A DNA stretch of 64,000 nt from Zygnema cylindricum (taxonomy: Eukaryota; Streptophyta; Zygnematophyceae; Zygnematales; Zygnemataceae), in NCBI GenBank assembly GCA_037447655.1, contig JBBHKE010000926.1, positions 144,038 through 208,037 on the forward strand. The letters run 5' to 3'. Every line of letters starts with the position of its first letter. The stretch's first letter is position 1. The notes below the pieces were generated by a model, which saw nothing but the letters and a program-made list of their open reading frames with translations, was not told the origin of the DNA and did not search any database. Positions 11,427 to 21,001 of the stretch are shown here, one piece after another. Made by a program: the position numbers and the translations under genes.

Positions 11427-12619
11427 TAAAACTCTGAGACCTCCATTGGCCCTCAGAGTATGCAGATCCAAAAGAAGCTTATCTAGATAGTGCCGACTCC
11501 AAGTTAATATAAACCCAAGTGACTGACCCCTTGACAGTCACAACCCCAATATAGATTCACCCCTGTGAAATAACACTTTCTGTGTGGTCAGTTCCACCAC
11601 AGAATGCAAAGTTAGAATATGAGATTTGGACACATTCACCCACTTTGACTTTCCCTTAGAAATACAGCCACCCTGGCAGACAAAAACTCTGACCGACTAC
11701 ACCCCTGTGTAGCTTAGACTCCCCTGAGTCCGCAGCAAAAAGAATCACTGAAAATGGTCAAGTAAATTGATAGTTATGGCTGGCCAAAGTTTGCCATTTA
11801 TACAGGGTGCTCTCTGGGAGAGGCAGCTGCCTATCCAAAATTTATCTAAGTCCTATTCCCTCTCTAAAACTCTATCTACTGAAGTACGGCACCAATCAAA
11901 TTACTGTGTCGTACAGAAAAGTACAGGTGCCGGTGTACTTTCTGTACGGCCATTGTACGACATGGCCAAAATGTCGACACGTGTCATATCCGGATTTGTT
12001 CCCGTAATCTCCGGAGTTGCCGCAATCCAATGTAATGTTACCACGTGTCACTCAATGTCGCGGTGATCGCAAACCGCCAAAATCGTACGCCGCGATCTCG
12101 GCATCCTTCGCGGCCGTCCGATCAAATTAGATTTCAATCGTGGCCGTCATAAATACCTGCGCGGTATTCTTTCCGGCGTCAAACAAACTGCGCGATATTT
12201 CTTTCGTATTCGTACCGTACGTCGTACTTTCCACAACTGTTTCTATGCTCTATGCATATAGTTCTAGTTAAATGAATTAGTATTATTGTAACTGTTTAAA
12301 TAAACATCATACCCCGTAATATCTAATGTAATTTAGACTATCTGGTTAAGACTACCGGCTATTGCGGTTGAGACAAGTGGCAGGTACCAGGATCAAATCC
12401 TGGCTATGTCAAAACTACCTTTTAGAGAAAACCCCCTATAAAACAACTGTCTGTCTCCTTCTAGACAGCACAGGCAGCCATGGCTAACTCCTCCTCCAAT
12501 CTTCAGTGACTGCGACAAGTGTGGGGACTTGAGGAGGAGTTAGAGGCAGGCTGTCAATATCTACTATTTTGCCTTTTATTTTGCAATCTCTAGACCTAGA
12601 AAATACTTGAATTCCAACA
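11427..12619 (-). repeat. 3' LTR of element B
   Basis: It matches the other LTR (21002-22193). In the first 350 bp (R/U5 side) I count about 13 differences, but only about 2 in the remaining 840 bp. It contains two CACGTG boxes (near 11978 and 12042), GTAC repeats at about 11886-11960, a tRNA-like segment near 12340-12412 and the hairpin at 12484-12543. Confidence 0.85.
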
Positions 12620-12637
12620 CTCCCCTTATTTTCTAGT

Positions 12638-14329
12638 TTATTTTTCTTTCAACTTCCACAAACAAGTAAACAAACAACCCCTCCCCTTTTTCCTTTTCTT
12701 TTTCCTTTTTCCTTTTTCTTTCATAAAACTTAAGTATTTAATACAGTGCATTAAATGAACTGAAATGATAATCGTATTACACAATTTATTTAACATCCCA
12801 TTTTTCTTAAATTCGAGCAAAGATTTTATCCACTTCATCACTCTTTCATCCACACACAAACCGATTTCCCTCTTGCGATCCAAACACCCAGCCCCATTTC
12901 CAATCTGCAACATACACCTAGATGCTAACCTTTTTACAGGCACATCTTCGTCACACCAAGTAGTGATGTCAAATCCATCCACCCCCAAATATTCCCAAAA
13001 ACCACTAGTCCCCACTAAGTTCCTCATAAGATCTACATCTTTCGTACTCATATTTTTATCCATGATAATTACCCCATTTTCTGAACTTCCCTCACTCTCT
13101 TCCATGGAATTCTTTCCACTATTAATTTCTAATTTAATTCCCAATAAATATTTCTTCTCCCCTAAACCTTTAATCAAATATTTCTCTTCTCCCCTATCCT
13201 TTGAAACCTCTTCGAGTTTCATTTCTCCCCTTTCCTCGGAATCCGTTGAAGTCTCCCTTTCCAACCAGTTTTCTGGTTCCCTATTATCTATAAAGTTGTC
13301 CTGATTAATTTTATCTTTCCCGTTTTCACTTATGGACCCTAGAACTGACTTTCTCATTTCTAAGTCATACACTCTACACTCCTCGACATCCTCAAGTACC
13401 TCCTCTCTCTTTACTTCCCTTATACCTCCAAAAGCACACTGTTGCCTTCGTGCAATTACTGTGTGCTTTTCTTTCTTCCCCATACTACTAATCTGGAGAA
13501 GCTCTAAAATATCTTCATCCTCTTTCTCCTCTTCCCCTTCTTCCTCCTCATCCACATTCCAACTTCTAAGTTTTTCCAAACAAGGGCATTCCTCCATATA
13601 ATGACCCGGTTCCCTACAAAAGAAGCAAGCCCCCTGTTTCAAAGCTCCCCTTTCTTTTCCTCTCTTTCCACCAAAGTTCCGATAAGGTTTACCTTTGTCT
13701 TTCTTTCTCTCATCACGCTTCCGCTCGTCACCACCGTTCCTCTCATCACGCTTCCGCCAATCACCACCAGCTGAAAATGCAGTGACCCTGTCCTTTCCCC
13801 TACGAAGCTCCAAAGTGCTTTCCCTTACAAGAATTATCCCCATGGTAAAGCTCCAAGTCCATGAGGAGCCATCCATTGCCTGCATACGATAAATAATGCT
13901 TTCGTACTCACTTGGGAGTTTCATAAGTAGTGTATTAATCTTACCCTCCTCAGATTCTACACATCCCGCACTAGCTAGCTCAACATATAACGCAGCAATA
14001 TCATTGCAAAACTCTATCATGCTACCGCCTTTATAAACATAGGCATCTATTTCCTGTATTACTAATTGCTGCCTCTGAATAGTCTCACTCTTATAAATCT
14101 GAATTAGTACTTCCCATATCTCTGAAGACTTGGTTAGACTTAAAAGAGTGATAGCTATCGACTTAGACACATATCTAAGTATGAGATGTTTTGCTATAGT
14201 GTTTTTGTATTCCCATATTTTTCTGTCATTTTCTTCAGTTTTAATCCCTACATGTGGTACCATAGCTGAGAGCCTAGCTCCCCTCACCATAGGTGTCCCT
14301 TTTTCTTTCTCCCCTATTTCCCCATCCAC
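12638..14329 (-). CDS. Element B Gag fused to pol remnants, 563 codons
   Basis: This long open frame encodes a copia-type Gag (UBN2-like helical region, EFCNDIAALYVELASAGCVE) and a zinc knuckle CX2CX4HX4C (CFFCREPGHYMEEC, near residue 240). An acidic stretch (VDEEEEGEEEKEDED) follows. After QQCAFGG, the point where other copies continue into protease, the sequence jumps. Scraps resembling the post-integrase region (RVYDLE), the RT C-terminus (KKYLLGIKLE) and RNase H (FDITTW, IGNGAGC) follow in one frame. A Lys/Arg-rich tail ends it. The catalytic motifs of PR, IN and RT are absent. The gag N-terminus lies across the nested insertion (20997 downwards) and has a one-base shift near 20900. It could supply Gag in trans or be a passenger; expression is inferred, not shown. 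Confidence 0.75.
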   Translation of the reverse strand: MDGEIGEKEKGTPMVRGARLSAMVPHVGIKTEENDRKIWEYKNTIAKHLILRYVSKSIAITLLSLTKSSEIWEVLIQIYKSETIQRQQLVIQEIDAYVYKGGSMIEFCNDIAALYVELASAGCVESEEGKINTLLMKLPSEYESIIYRMQAMDGSSWTWSFTMGIILVRESTLELRRGKDRVTAFSAGGDWRKRDERNGGDERKRDERKKDKGKPYRNFGGKRGKERGALKQGACFFCREPGHYMEECPCLEKLRSWNVDEEEEGEEEKEDEDILELLQISSMGKKEKHTVIARRQQCAFGGIREVKREEVLEDVEECRVYDLEMRKSVLGSISENGKDKINQDNFIDNREPENWLERETSTDSEERGEMKLEEVSKDRGEEKYLIKGLGEKKYLLGIKLEINSGKNSMEESEGSSENGVIIMDKNMSTKDVDLMRNLVGTSGFWEYLGVDGFDITTWCDEDVPVKRLASRCMLQIGNGAGCLDRKREIGLCVDERVMKWIKSLLEFKKNGMLNKLCNTIIISVHLMHCIKYLSFMKEKGKRKKKRKKGRGCLFTCLWKLKEK

Positions 14330-14454
14330 GGAAAGATTTTTCCCTTCACCTTCCGTTGCATCTGAGCTCCGGATGATATTCTGGGTGTAGAAATTAATGG
14401 TTTTAAGTATTTTCTAGGTCTAAATAGAAACAAAGAAGCCGAGGCAGTCTACCT

Positions 14455-14516
14455 CTAACTTCTCTCTCCAACTCTCAAACTTGTCGCAGTCACTGAGAAA
14501 TTGGAGAGGAAGCTAG
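14455..14516 (+). ncRNA. Conserved U3 stem-loop
   Basis: The left arm TAACTTCTCTCTCCAA pairs with the right arm TTGGAGAGGAAGCTAG around a loop containing CTTGTCGCAGTCACTGA. Equivalent hairpins occur in every LTR of the window (for example 12484-12543, about 29130-29210, about 34030-44090 family copy at 44020-44080, and 49080-49147). Arm sequences differ but complementarity is kept, and the loop is nearly invariant. In the element RNA it would lie in the 3' untranslated part, just after the polypurine tract. The function is unknown. Confidence 0.6.
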
Positions 14517-14590
14517 AGCCATGGCTACCTAAGCTATCCTCAGGTTTACGGGAAATTTATATTAGTCTACGGATTAATTACTAAAAGGTA

Positions 14591-14675
14591 TATGCCGGCG
14601 GCAGGATTTGATCCTGGTACCTGCCGGCCGACAGCTAGGAGATAGCCGGTAGCCTTAGCCGTTAAGTCTAAAGGT
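14591..14675 (-). other. Antisense tRNA-like segment in U3
   Basis: Read on the minus strand, the segment has a B-box-like GGATCAAATCC (14604-14614) inside a T-arm-like stem. An A-box-like stretch (TTAACGGCTAAGGCTACCGG) lies upstream. Every LTR family here carries a counterpart antisense to the element, including one with a perfect GGTTCGAGTCC box near 34960. It resembles a decayed tRNA or SINE head. On the element's sense strand it is close to the complement of the initiator tRNA-Met T arm. Confidence 0.5.
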
Positions 14676-14959
14676 ACTGATGCATAGTATATAGTACGAT
14701 AATTATTTATACATGTACACGTAGGATAATTCATTTAACTATAACTATTTACGGGACACATAGATACGGAATTGTAAAAGTACGAATTGCGGTACGGATA
14801 TGAAATCAATACCGCGCATTGATTTCGGAAGCGAAACAAATACCGCGCATGTATTTATTACGGCTACGATCAAAAACGAGTTTAATCGGACGGCCGGAAA
14901 TTGCGCCGAGATCGCGGAAGGAGTATTCGGCGGTTTGTGGGCAGCGCCACATCGGATGA

Positions 14960-15123
14960 CACGTGGCGATGTGACATTGGAGTGCGGCATCTCCGAGGAT
15001 TTAAGGAGCGAATCCGGATACTCCACGTGTGGACATTTAGGCCATGTCGTACAATATCCGTACATAAAGTACACCGGCAGTTGTACTTTTACGTACGGAA
15101 CTGAAGTCTGATTGGTTCCGTAC
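14960..15123 (+). promoter_or_regulatory. U3 promoter module: G-boxes, GTAC cluster, ATTGG box
   Basis: CACGTG occurs at 14960-14965 and 15024-15029. Six GTAC words occur at 15049, 15060, 15069, 15083, 15093 and 15120. ATTGG lies at 15111-15115, between the last two GTAC words. CACGTG is the core bound by plant bZIP and bHLH factors, and GTAC is the core bound by SPL/CRR1-type factors, including copper-response regulators. Module composition recurs in the other LTRs, so it is probably the element promoter; the responding signal is not known. Confidence 0.6.
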
Positions 15124-15433
15124 ATCAGTAGATAGAGTCTGTGAGAGAGATAGGACTTAGAAAAAATTAGAAGATAGGACCCTCTCTCCCAGAGAGCTTC
15201 TGTACAAAAGGTCAACTTTGACCCTCCATAACTTACTGCTCAGGGGAGCAAATTCAGAGATTCTTTTTGCTATCAACTCAGGGGAGTCTTGCCTTCACAG
15301 GGGTGAAGGTAGTCAGGGTTTTTGTTTGCCAGGGCGGCAGTTATTTTTGCTAAAACACAAAGGGGTCAGGATTATCCTAGAGGCTTCTTGGAAGCTGTCC
15401 ACTCTGAGGACTTATGGAGGTCTCAGAGTTTCA

Positions 15434-15448
15434 GGTTATGGGCCCACC
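15434..15448 (+). other. Primer-binding site for a half initiator tRNA-Met, containing gag ATG
   Basis: GGTTATGGGCCCACC directly follows the LTR. It is the exact complement of the plant initiator tRNA-Met anticodon arm (GGTGGGCCCATAACC, tRNA recalled from memory). This is the mode described for Drosophila copia, where a 5' tRNA half primes. The ATG at 15438-15440 pairs with the CAU anticodon and is the first codon of gag (MGPPSRVP). Confidence 0.8.
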
Positions 15449-18400
15449 CTCTAGGGTACCAATCTTTAATGGAACTGGCTTCATATACTGGGAAAGTATG
15501 ATGATAGGAGCTCTATGCGAAAAACGATTTTGGGGATAGTGAGTGGACGGTGGGGCGTCCATCAAGTCTTGGAATTCCTCCAGGGTTTGGAGGAACCAGA
15601 TTCACTAGGAAAGAGGATTCACCTTCAACGGAGGAAACAAAAGAAGGAGAGGTTGTAGACAAAGGAAAGGAGAAGGAGACGACCACACCAATAGCAACTG
15701 GTTCGACATTCTTGTCACCTATTCCGAGGATTGAGGAGAATGATACTGAAACCTGGGACTTCAACAATATGGCCGCAAAGCACTTCATCCTACGCCATCT
15801 CACTCAAGGACTTGCGTGTCCTCATTTGCAGGTAGAAAGGGCATCCGATCTTTTGATGGCTCTCATAGAGATGTATCGAAGTCGTACGATTCAGCAACAA
15901 CAGTTGGCTGATCAGAAAGTTAAGGAGTATTTAATCAAAGGGGAAAATATGTTGGATTTTTGCAATGAGCTTGCTACACTCTTCATGGAGCTAGAGAGTG
16001 CGGAAAAAGGTTTTAGTGAAAAAGAAAAGGTTAACTGTTTACTGATGAAGTTACCTGATGAGTTCGTAAACATAGTTTACCGTGTGCAGGACTTGCCTGA
16101 CTCAAGGTGGATATGGAACTCAGTGGTAGGGATGAATCTCGTTCAAGAAAATACAATTGAGATCCGAAGGGGGGGAAAGAGTGGCCAAGCCTTGGCAACA
16201 GTGATTGATTTGAGGAACAGGGATTCCCGAAAACCGGTCGGAAACTATGGGGGTAGGAAGCTGAAAAAACAGGCCGACGAGTTCGAACCAAGGGCTCCCA
16301 AAGGTTTATGTCTTTTTTGTAAGAAACCGGGGCACTATATGGCAGTGTGCACTAAGCTAACCGAGCTTCTACTAAAGGAGGGGCAGACCGGTGGTACCCC
16401 GAGAGGAAAAAAAAAGGCCCTTGTCACACAGGTACTTGAGGCGGAATCTGAGGACGAGGACGATGAGCTCCTTTTGGATGAGGAGTTGGAGGCGAAAAAC
16501 GAGGTCAAAATTCCACGAAGGAAGAAATGTGCTTACGGTGGATTAAAAGGTGAAGCAGGCTGGATCATAGATTCAGGTGCCTCCATCCACATGTGTAAGG
16601 ATAGGCACCTGTTCACTAAGATAAGAAAGATTCCCACTGTAGAGATACAGTACGGGGATGGGAGGATAGTCACCACTACTCTTGTAGGATCGGTAGATCT
16701 GAAAGTGTTAGTAGAAGGAAAGACATCTATATTAACATTTTCCGATGTATTGTTTATTCCGGAGCTGAACAAAAATCTTATCTCTACATCAGTATTAGAT
16801 AATAAGGGTTTTTTCACTAGCACTAGGGAAGGAGTTTTTACTGCTAGTTTTGAGGAGGATGTTTATTTCATTGCTGAGAAAGGTAGCCATGGGATGTTTA
16901 GGCTGATCTTAAGTAATGAAAAGAAAAAACTTTATTACGCTGGTGTTCATGATATTATGATGTCGCATAAGAGGCTTGGGCATGTGAATCTAGATAAGTT
17001 AAGAGAGATGAAAAAGATGGGAGTGGTGGAAGGGATTCAGTTCAGTGAGAGTGATGATATAAGTGATTGTAGTGGATGTGCTCAAGGTAAAGCACACAGA
17101 TTACCCTTTCCTAAATCAGCCACCTATAAGGGAGAAAAAATTCTAGATCTAGTACACATAGATATTTGGGGACCGGCTAAAGTGCCCTCACCGGGGGGGA
17201 AGAGATTTATGATGACTATAACTGATGATTGGTCTCGGTATTCTCGGGTATATTTTTTGAAAAACAAGTCCGAAGCTGAGGATTGCTTTAGACAATATAA
17301 AGCATGGAGCGAAAAACTCCATGAAACTCCAATCAAGAGAGTAAGGAGTGACAATGGTGGAGAGTATACTTCTAACCAGTTTGAGGATTTTCTGAGGGAA
17401 GATGGGGTTCAACACCAAAAGACAGTTCCAGAAAATCCGGAACAGAATGGGGTAGCTGAAAGGTTAAATAGAACACTAAGTGATAGTGCTGGAAGTATGT
17501 TGTCAGATAAAAAGATAGGAAAAAGGTTTTGGGCAGAAGCTATGAACTGTGCTAATTACCTCAAGAATAGAGTTCTTACTTCAGCTATAAAAGATCAAAC
17601 ACCTTATGAGAGATGGACAGGCCGGAAACCAGACATATCTCACTTAAAGGTTTTCGGCAGTCAAGTGTTCAGTTTAGATACTGATCGGTCCAATTGGAAG
17701 CTAGATCCTAAAGGAAAACCGGGATACTTATTAGGATATGATGAAGATGTTAAAGGATATAGAGTTTATGATCTAAAAAGGGAAGATATAATCTTAGTAA
17801 AGCATCTAGTAGTTATGGATGAAGGAAAGTCTGTGGATCCCTTCAAATATACGAAGTCAGTAAAAATCAGATTTGAGTCAGAAAATTCCGATGACTTTGA
17901 GCTTCCTAACTACCCAGGTTTTAGAGAAGATGACATTCTTGCAGGTACAAATCAGACCGAAAAGGACTCGGCTGTGGAAACTCCAGTGACAACTCTACTC
18001 GAAGCGGAAGACGTGGTGGAAATTGATTCGGAATCAAGGGATAGGGGAGAAGTCGAGTTTGTTCGAAAGAATCCACGAGAACCATCTATTCCGGCCTCTG
18101 ATTTTGAGGGGGGGAGGAGAAGTAGCAAAAGACTGCAAGAAAAACAGGTTATTAACAAGGTAACTAAACTATCTCATCAAGATGAACCTCAAACTTATGG
18201 AGAGGCGATGACTTGTCCAGAAAGAAACCGATGGAAGACAGCCATCAATGAGGAGATGGCTTCAATCATGGCAGCCGATACTTGGGAGCTGGTGGACTGT
18301 CCACCTAACCGAAAACCAATCGGTTGTAAGTGGGTTTTCAAACTAAAACTGAACCCAGATAACACAATCGAGCGCTACAAGGCTAGATTAGTGGCAAAGG

Positions 18401-19760
18401 GATTTACACAAAAGGAAGGAATTGACTACGAGGAAACCTTTGCCCCGGTGGTCAGATTCCCTCCGTCCGCATACTTCTCAGTTTAGCAGCAGCGGAAGAC
18501 ATGGAAGTGCATCAGATGGACATCAAGAAAGCCTTTTTGCATGGAGAATTGGAAGAGGAGATCTTCATGCGACAACCCGAATGATTTGTGGAGGAAGGAG
18601 AGGAGAGTAAGGTATGCAGGCTGATTAAAACTCTTTATGGTTTGAAACAGGCGCCTCGACGATGGAATAACAAGCTTGATGTGTTTCTTACCGGTCTGGG
18701 ATATATTCGAATCAGCTCAGATCACTCAATCTATATTTTCGAAGATGAGGAAGGTTTTTTATTTATTGCAATTTATGTTGATGATTTGCTTGTTTTAAGT
18801 AAATCAATAGAAAAAATTAATTAATTGAAAACCGATCTTAAACGGAGATTTGAAATGAAAGATATGGGAGAAGCAAAATATATTTTGGGAATTCAAGTAG
18901 AGAGAGACCGAAAAAGGAAAATTATAAGACTCACTCAAAAGGAAGCAATAGGGAACATGCTTGAAAAATTTCAATTGGATAAAGCTAATAGTTGTACAAC
19001 TCCAATGGAGTTTAAGAAGGGAAGTGAGGAAGAAGGAGTCATAGTCTTAGACGAGGAATTATTTCCTGAAGAATAGAAGTTCATGCAGACTATTCTTTAC
19101 AGGCAAGTAGTGGGAAATCTAATCTATTTTATGAATTGTACCCGGCCGGATTTAGCTGCAGCAGTAGGAGTGCTGAGTAGAAGTCTAAATGCTCCCACTA
19201 AGAAGGATTGGGAGGCAGCTAAGAGAGTCCTTAGATATTTGATAGGAACTAGGGATATATGGTTGCATTTGGGTGGGGAGAATACAGACATCACTACTTG
19301 GAGTGATGCCAGTTATGGTGATGCTCCGATGAGGAGATGCACTTCTGGATATGTATTATATGTGGGTGATGGGGCTTGCTGTTGGAGTAGCAAACAGCAA
19401 AGAGTTATTGCTCAATCCACCATGGAGGCTGAGTATATGGCCTCTTGCTCGGCTGTAAAATAATTGATGTGGGTCAAGTCTTTGATTGATGAGCTTGGTC
19501 ACCTTAAGAGTGGTGTGCAGAAAAGTTTTTATGATAATCAGGCAGCAATTGCTATTTCTGCCAATCCTAAACATCATTTTAAAGCCAAACACATGGACAT
19601 CAGACTCAGCTTTGTTAGAGAAAAAGTAGAAAACAAAATAATCAGTTTAGAGTACAAGCCAGATAGTGAGATGGTAGCAGATATGATGACCAAACCTGTG
19701 CCTTCCCCTAAGCTAATTTTCTGCAGGGAGAAGTGTGGTCTGAAATTAAAGATTGACTAG
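15438..19760 (+). pseudogene. gag-pol of element A, disrupted
   Basis: Copia polyprotein, frame broken at several points. gag starts at 15438, is interrupted by a stop at 15537-15539 and changes frame by about 15550. A 978-codon frame (15550-18486) then carries the zinc knuckle CLFCKKPGHYMAVC (about residues 254-267), the protease motif DSGAS (Asp 341), a pre-integrase H/C zinc region, and integrase D538, D601, E637 (D-X62-D-X35-E). It ends in the N-terminal part of RT. A one-base loss near 18460 shifts the frame. In-frame stops follow at 18582-18584, 18822-18824, 19074-19076 and 19461-19463. RT YVDD lies at 18774-18785. RNase H motifs (TTWSDASYGD, MEAEYMA) follow. With these lesions the copy should not make active RT; movement would need proteins from another copy. 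Confidence 0.9.
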
Positions 19761-19773
19761 AAAATAAGGGGAG
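19761..19773 (+). other. Polypurine tract of element A
   Basis: The sequence AAAATAAGGGGAG lies immediately before the 3' LTR, the expected position of the plus-strand primer. The same tract is seen beside the LTRs of elements B (12620 on) and I (45375 on) on the minus strand. Confidence 0.85.
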
Positions 19774-20821
19774 TGTAGAAATTAATGGTTTTAAGTATTT
19801 TCTAGGTCTAAATAGAAACAAAGAAGCCGAGGCAGTCTACCTCTAACTTCTCTCTCCAACTCTCAAACTTGTCGCAGTCACTGAGAAATTGGAGAGGAAG
19901 CTAGAGCCATGGCTACCTAAGCTATCCTCAGGTTTACGGGAAATTTATATTAGTCTACGGATTAATTACTAAAAGGTATATGCCGGCGGCAGGATTTGAT
20001 CCTGGTACCTGCCGGCCGACAGCTAGGAGATAGCCGGTAGCCTTAGCCGTTAAGTCTAAAGGTACTGATGCATAGTATATAGTACGATAATTATTTATAC
20101 ATGTACACGTAGGATAATTCATTTAACTATAACTATTTACGGGACACATAGATACGGAATTGTAAAAGTACGAATTGCGGTACGGATATGAAATCAATAC
20201 CGCGCATTGATTTCGGAAGCGAAACAAATACCGCGCATGTATTTATTACGGCTACGATCAAAAACGAGTTTAATCGGACGGCCGGAAATTGCGCCGAGAT
20301 CGCGGAAGGAGTATTCGGCGGTTTGTGGGCAGCGCCACATCGGATGACACGTGGCGATGTGACATTGGAGTGCGGCATCTCCGAGGATTTAAGGAGCGAA
20401 TCCGGATACTCCACGTGTGGACATTTAGGCCATGTCGTACAATATCCGTACATAAAGTACACCGGCAGTTGTACTTTTACGTACGGAACTGAAGTCTGAT
20501 TGGTTCCGTACATCAGTAGATAGAGTCTGTGAGAGAGATAGGACTTAGAAAAAATTAGAAGATAGGACCCTCTCTCCCAGAGAGCTTCTGTACAAAAGGT
20601 CAACTTTGACCCTCCATAACTTACTGCTCAGGGGAGCAAATTCAGAGATTCTTTTTGCTATCAACTCAGGGGAGTCTTGCCTTCACAGGGGTGAAGGTAG
20701 TCAGGGTTTTTGTTTGCCAGGGCGGCAGTTATTTTTGCTAAAACACAAAGGGGTCAGGATTATCCTAGAGGCTTCTTGGAAGCTGTCCACTCTGAGGACT
20801 TATGGAGGTCTCAGAGTTTCA
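19774..20821 (+). repeat. 3' LTR of element A
   Basis: It has the same length (1048 bp) and, as far as I can read, the same sequence as 14386-15433. It is followed by the target duplicate CTGGG. Confidence 0.95.
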
Positions 20822-20826
20822 CTGGG

Positions 20827-21001
20827 CAGCCTCAGATGAATCTCCATAGTAAGCTCCTCCAAAGCCAGGTGGTGGACATCTCACTTGTCCCGAAACAATT
20901 CCCCAAAGTGCTTCTCGAAAAGCAATCCCTCCATTGTAAACTCCCAATAAGTGAAGTCTGTTCCATCGAACATAGGCACCCTAGATGGTGGGCCCATAAC
21001 C
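20827..21001 (-). pseudogene. Element B primer-binding site and gag N-terminus
   Basis: On the minus strand the primer site (20987-21001, identical to that of element A) abuts the LTR and contains the gag ATG (20997-20995). About 38 codons follow (MGPPSRVPMFDGTDFTYWEF and on) before a one-base deletion leads to a TGA. The rest of gag resumes at 14380 on the far side of element A. Confidence 0.8.

Larger units (their letters stand above)
14386..15433 (+). repeat. 5' LTR of element A
   Basis: It begins TGTAGAAATT and ends GAGTTTCA. From left to right it holds the U3 hairpin, the antisense tRNA-like segment, two CACGTG boxes, six GTAC words, an ATTGG box and a weak TATA-like sequence (GTACAAAAGG near 15192). 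The rest is presumed R/U5. The U3/R/U5 limits are inferred from comparison with the other LTRs. Confidence 0.95.
14386..20821 (+). mobile_element. Full-length Ty1/copia element A (nest level 4)
   Basis: This element is 6436 bp with LTRs of 1048 bp each (14386-15433 and 19774-20821), ends TG...CA, and a perfect 5-bp target duplication CTGGG (14381-14385 and 20822-20826). Order is LTR, primer site, gag, PR, IN, RT, RNase H, polypurine tract, LTR; this is the copia order. Reading both LTRs side by side I find no difference, so insertion is very recent. It is inserted in the gag leader of element B, on the opposite strand. Confidence 0.95.

Noticed and set aside
11767-12066. 99-codon plus ORF repeated at 21341-21640
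   Set aside because: It lies inside the LTRs of element B, on the antisense strand; conservation is that of the LTR, not of a protein.
14745-15215. 156-codon minus ORF and 103-codon plus ORF repeated exactly at 20133-20603 and 20188-20499
   Set aside because: They lie inside the two LTRs of element A and repeat only because the LTRs are identical; they overlap promoter motifs and show no protein-like features.
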